Shown here piece by piece: positions 59,929 to 64,000 of a stretch of 64,000 nt of DNA. The notes beneath the pieces are model-generated. The model did not search any database and had not been told where the DNA came from. It saw only the letters and a list, made by a program, of their open reading frames with translations. This DNA comes from Prunus persica. Taxonomy: Eukaryota; Streptophyta; Magnoliopsida; Rosales; Rosaceae. Position numbers and translations under genes: made by a program. Within the stretch, counting starts at the first letter, position 1. Each line of letters starts with the position of its first letter. Where the stretch lies: assembly GCF_000346465.2 (NCBI RefSeq), contig NC_034009.1, positions 7,759,921 to 7,823,920 on the forward strand, given 5' to 3'.

Positions 59929-61449
59929 AATTCTTTTCTCTGGTTTTGGTTTTCGCTGTGGCTTGGGTTTCGGGAACAGAAAAGTGGAAATTCTTTGGTT
60001 CTTGGTGTTGGCTTTAGTTCGAACATTGAGGCGGTTGGGATTGTTGTGAACAGGTGCCTGCTAGTAAGAGCCTTTGGCGTGTCGTTTTGGCGCAAGGGGT
60101 TGGAAAGAAACTGCGACGTGTGCCAATGAGAAAGACCTTGCATTTAGGAAATTTAGAGAGGTGGCAATGGAATGTTATAAATTTCGAGTTATTTACATTA
60201 ACATCTAGTGAGATTTTTTATTTTTTCATAAAAACCCCTAAGATTTCAAAAATTATACGAAAATCCCTTGAGGTTTCAGATTATCTGTTTTCGTTAATTG
60301 TTCGTCCACAAATTGATGATTTAGTTCGTAAAAACGTATGCAAATGGCAAAATTAACCTCAATGAAAGGCTAACTCTGTCATTTGGAGAAATTTTTTATA
60401 TATAACATCACCAATCTTTGGATAAAAAATCAACAGAAAAGGGTTTTGTGAAAATAATTTAAAATCTTAAAGGGTGTTCATGTAATTTTCGAAACCTCAA
60501 GGGGTTTTGTGAAAATTCTAAAAACCTCAAGGGGGCTATTAGTGTAAATAACTCTATAAATTTCAAAAACTAAAAACTTGTTTGGTAACTAATTATAGTT
60601 TTAAAAAATTGAAAAGTGAAAAGTGGACAAAAGTGGTTTGGTAACTAATTTCAGTTTATGTGAAACTTGGAAATTAATTTTTTTTGGGGTCAAATTTTGA
60701 ATTTGATAACATAGAATGAAAGTGCATTTTATGAAGAGTTCGTAGCATTTTTCGGTAATTTTTTTGGAATTAGGATGAGTTTTTTATGAATTTTGGATAT
60801 GGAGTTCAGAGACTTGGATTGGATTCGTGGCCAAACACAAGAATCCAACGGCTGGGTCCAAGTAGAGAGGTCCCAAACACCGAGTTTTGGTAATTGGAGT
60901 GCATTTAATATGTGGCGATGTAAAATTAATCTATCCCCCAACATGTTTTTTAGTTTTTAATTTTCAATAAAAGTGAAGATGAAAACTGAAAAATCAAACA
61001 AAATGATTATCAAATAACCCCTAAATAAATATGAAAACAAGAAAGATGTGTCAAAAAAATCAAATACAATTTACCAAATATTTGACACATCTTTCTTGTT
61101 TTTTTTTTCCTTGAAAAAAATAAAGGAAAACATGATTCATTCTAAACATGGTTAATTAATTAGGAGAATTATTTGTGAAAAAAAAGGAAGAAGGAAAAGT
61201 ACTTCTATATATTTATCTTTTACACTATTATATAAAAATCAAAATTTAATTGTTAGTGTAATGTTTACATTTTTAAAATATTATCGATTTATCTAATTAG
61301 AAGAAAAATTCATATGATTTATTTTATCATCGAGTACAATGTCATCAAATAAACTTAAAGACGTGTAATCACTTGCAAACCACATGTATTTTATAAATTT
61401 GAAACCTTTTAGGTCAAAAATGTATTTGAAGTGCAAGTAATGTGATTTA
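59929..61449. other. Upstream region of the 194-residue gene and spacer
   Basis: The stretch 60180-60560 contains an inexact inverted arrangement of ACCTCAAGGGG/CCCCTTGAGG motifs, probably an old repeat. 60560-61110 is AT-rich with another short inverted repeat (ATTTGACACATCTTTCTTGTT against its complement near 61035). No gene was seen. Confidence 0.45.
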
Positions 61450-61836
61450 GGAGGGTGTATTCAATTCAAACTTTTAATGACTTTTATAGAGTTTAAAAGT
61501 CTGGAGCTATTCAATTTAGACTTTTAAAGAGTATATAAAAGTCTAGTGGTATTCAATTGTGACTTTTAAAAAGTATTTAAAAGTTTGGTGGTATTCAGTT
61601 ATGACTTTTAAAAAGTATTTAAAAGTTTGGTGGTATCCAAAAAGTTAATGACTTTTAAAAAGCTTATTAAATGAATGACTTTTCTATACTTTTAAGACTA
61701 ATTGTTAAGAGCAAAAGTCTTGCCAATATACTAGTGACTTTTATCAACTCTATGAAAGTATTTAAGAATTTGTCATCTCTATGAAAGTTACTCACTTAAA
61801 AAAAGTTTTTATAAGTATGAATTGGATACACCCCCC
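61450..61836. mobile_element. PIF/Harbinger-like MITE with internal tandem repeats
   Basis: The ends GGAGGGTGTATTCAATTC and GAATTGGATACACCCCCC are inverted, with TTA flanks (61447-61449 and 61837-61839). Inside, a ~41-bp unit (GTGGTATTCA, then GACTTTTAAAAAGTATTTA) is repeated two to three times. Confidence 0.75.
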
Positions 61837-61979
61837 TTAATATCGGCTCCATTACTTCGTAGGCCTCTTTAGGTACATAATGATTGGTTTTGGGCCTTCT
61901 TCTGGCCTTTTGGGCCCTATCACTTCCCTAAGTGATGAGGGATGGTTTGGTTATTTTTGTCAGGCCTGGTCGTGTATCA

Positions 61980-62285
61980 ACATATTTTATCTGTCCTCCT
62001 CTCTCCCTCTCTCGTCCCTCTTTTCTTCGATAACAAGGAAGCCCACTCTCCTTCTCTCTCCTTCTTTTCTCTCTTTCCCCCCTTTCTTCAAGAACAAAAT
62101 CCAGATCTGGGTTTTTAAAAAAGAGTTTTCAAGTTTGAGTGTTGCTTGGCTATCAGCCATGGGGGCCAGTGCAGTGGTGGATGGTGTGGGTGGTGGTGGG
62201 GCTGTGGGGCTGGAGTGCAGAGATGGGCTGAATTTTTTTGAACAGAACTTGATGGCAAAAACTACTTGTGAGCACACTTATTCAC
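61980..62285 (+). pseudogene. Gene-like 5' fragment of unknown family
   Basis: A CT-rich leader-like segment (61990-62100) leads to ATG at 62159 and a short frame, MGASAVVDGVGGGGAVGLEC, then RDGLNFFEQNLMAKTTCEH, which stops at 62288. GC content and codon choice look genic compared with the flanks. It abuts a MULE right-end fragment, so it may be a host exon truncated or carried by that element. No family was recognised and no continuation was found. Confidence 0.35.
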
Positions 62286-62289
62286 CTTA

Positions 62290-62365
62290 AGAATCACGAA
62301 TGACTCAAAAAAACATAAAAGATGCAATATGATAATCTCAAGGATGTTTTGCAATAAAAAGCCTT
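62290..62365. mobile_element. Fragment of the MULE family at 42228-42886
   Basis: The pattern AATGACTC, AAAAGATGCAATATGATAAT, then CTCAAGGATGTTTTG and AAAGCC matches the right arm of the 659-bp MULE. The opposite terminus was not found nearby. Confidence 0.6.
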
Positions 62366-62486
62366 ATTTTATCGAAAGTTGAAAATCTATAACTACCTCT
62401 TTATTATGTTCCAAATGTGACTTTTCTTTCTTCTAGGTATAAAGAAATAACCAGTAATTCACTCCGATATGTTGTTACACAGTGAA

Positions 62487-64000
62487 TTAACTTTTGCTTG
62501 ATGAAACTGGTTTTAAACCATGTTTTAGAGCAGCCTTCCATACTACGTCAATTCTGTCGACATCAAGAGCCCCAACTTCATGGTGAGTCCAGCCTTCTAG
62601 CAGATGAACCACGCCACCAGCATGACATGCATGAACCACTCCTCTGTCCATGGTGTACTACATTGCATTTTCCAATATTACCACAAATTATCGTCAATGA
62701 TTGATAGGTTATATAATTGATAAAAAATTTAGACGACATATTAAGAGGATATATGTGATTATGTCACATAATGAGGTGGCTAAAGACACTATTAGTGCCT
62801 AATAGCATAATTGACACGAATAACCGTGAATGTTTGCTATTAGGTATTTATAATGCTTTTAGCCATCTCATTTTGTGTCATAGATGTGGCTATTAAACGG
62901 GCCAACCATGTAAATCAAGCCAATGTTACCCAACAAAAGTCTTAAAAAACTAATAAGAAAAAAGCTTAGTTACCTCACAGCAGCCAAGCCCTTGAACATC
63001 ATCAGGTAGTCTCATGGCTGCAAGATCACCATAAGTGCAGTCTCTTCTGAAATGCAAGATGGGTGGCACAACAAACTGATGAAAATGTGCACCACTTGGG
63101 GCCCAACGTTGCTCTCTTGGTGTGATCCATTTGCCAACAATCCATGCCTGTCATTAATTGGTACCAACAATAATTCATATTAATTAGACTCACAAACAAA
63201 TACTCATGCTTCATTAGACCAAAACGTCGTACAGAACTTTATAATTAAGCACTATGATTAAAAGGTGCCTTAAGATTTAGGGGCAACGTACACATATAGG
63301 GCTGCAGTGCAGGATGTGGCAAACAATAATCGCTTACCTTACAATTGCGGGCAGCTTGGTACTTTGTGACTTGGACAAGGTAGTGTTGGCAATCTGCTGG
63401 CGCTTCCTTCTGAATCTTTTGAAATCTCTCTGTTGACATAGTCAGCATCTGGGCCAAACATCATTGATTAATTAATAAACCTATGAAGAACTATAGCAAT
63501 TAATCAATTTCCTAGAAGCACTTAGAATTTTTTTGGAGGAAAAAAGTGCTTCTACAGAAGAAGTGCAAAACATGCCTTAACATGAACACATGATCACCTT
63601 CATAAGTAAATGAGGAAAAAGGAAATAATATACTTACAAGGACTCGAACTTTCCTACGGCAAAGGTAGAGGGCAATGGCTCTTCCAAGCTTGGAGGTAGC
63701 TCCACTTAGAAACACCTCTTCGACATCCTTCGGGATCTCGTTGAGAATAACAGCTGCAGTTAAGGTGTTCCCATGGACAACTCGAACTCTAAGGTCTGGA
63801 TGCTTGTTCACAAAGAGTGTTCCACCACCATTCAGTCCTTCGTTCTACATTAAGAAAATGAACAGTTAAATTAATATTTTTAATTTGAATTTACTTTATT
63901 TATTTATTTTTACTTTCCAAATTTGAGGACTAACAACCTCAACCTCCTACTCATGTCATTCATCTTGCCCGCCACTTGTGGGAGGATGTTACCTCTCTTG
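62487..64000 (-). CDS. CER1: CER1-like very-long-chain alkane synthesis protein, 3' part
   Basis: The four terminal exons are 63844-63638, 63448-63338, 63147-62974 and 62657-62487, all phase 0. They give the last 220 residues of what is usually a ~620-residue protein; the rest lies beyond the right edge. A possible further donor at about 63993 hints at the next exon. CER1, with CER3, converts very-long-chain acyl-CoA to alkanes for cuticular wax at the ER. The C-terminal WAX2-type domain is seen: [110 protein letters not shown]. It ends LKPVSSSKS. The N-terminal His-rich fatty-acid hydroxylase domain is outside the window. A MITE sits in the last intron. Confidence 0.92.
62761..62881. mobile_element. 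MITE in the last intron of the CER1-like gene (copy 2)
   Basis: The inverted ends ATGTCACATAATGAGGTGGC and (complement) ATGACACAAAATGAGATGGC are followed on both sides by TAAA. The interior matches 46983-47110 in the same orientation. TSD not fixed. Confidence 0.7.

Overview
This is plant nuclear DNA from a eudicot. It is AT-rich, has spliced genes with GT-AG introns, and carries dense (GA/CT)n microsatellites and many small transposons. The gene content and element types (a Ty1-copia element with a RNase H remnant, gypsy LTRs starting TGTAACG, long foldback MULEs, tRNA-derived SINEs) suggest a rosid, perhaps Rosaceae such as Prunus. That assignment is inference, since no search could be run. 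Two 100-N scaffold gaps are present (7894-7993 and 46449-46548).

Seven protein genes can be supported. They are a plastid-type GNAT acetyltransferase (2987-5540, +, 5 exons); a GPI mannosyltransferase 3 of the PIG-B/APTG1 type (17654-21497, +, 9 exons); a FORKED/VAN3-binding-like protein with DUF828 and PH-like domains (23294-26340, -, 8 exons); two short non-DNA-binding HLH regulators (36355-36900 and 48923-49174, both -); an unrecognised 194-residue protein whose first two exons are a tandem duplication of one basic module (54893-59928, -, 4 exons); and the 3' end of a CER1-like wax alkane gene cut by the right edge (62487->64000, -). Exon joins were set by GT/AG sites and by reading phase, which closes exactly in every complete gene. 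The genes do not form a pathway: they cover protein acetylation, GPI-anchor synthesis, vein patterning/auxin transport, growth regulation and cuticular wax.

The rest is mostly transposon sediment, and much of it can be resolved to the base by its target-site duplications (TSDs). From left to right: a CACTA end (1-330); a large foldback element (about 6700-11935) with a 2.4-kb solo LTR inside it; a PIF/Harbinger-like element (12040-12915); a decayed copia element (13411-17259) with a hAT MITE in one LTR; foldback MITEs inside the FORKED-like gene; two copies of one Helitron family in opposite orientation (27666-27953 and 40075-40360); an 18S rRNA pseudogene (about 28023-29660) split by a 1.2-kb hAT element that still encodes the start of a transposase; MULEs at 42228-42886 and 47187-48029; at least five SINE copies; a 5'-truncated LINE with its TSD (53018-53505); and several MITEs.

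No novel defence, biosynthetic or regulatory system was identified. The most unusual items are the exon-duplicated unknown protein, the hAT-split rDNA pseudogene, the coincidence of both assembly gaps with inverted repeats, and an HLH gene whose predicted 5' leader is almost entirely a CT microsatellite.
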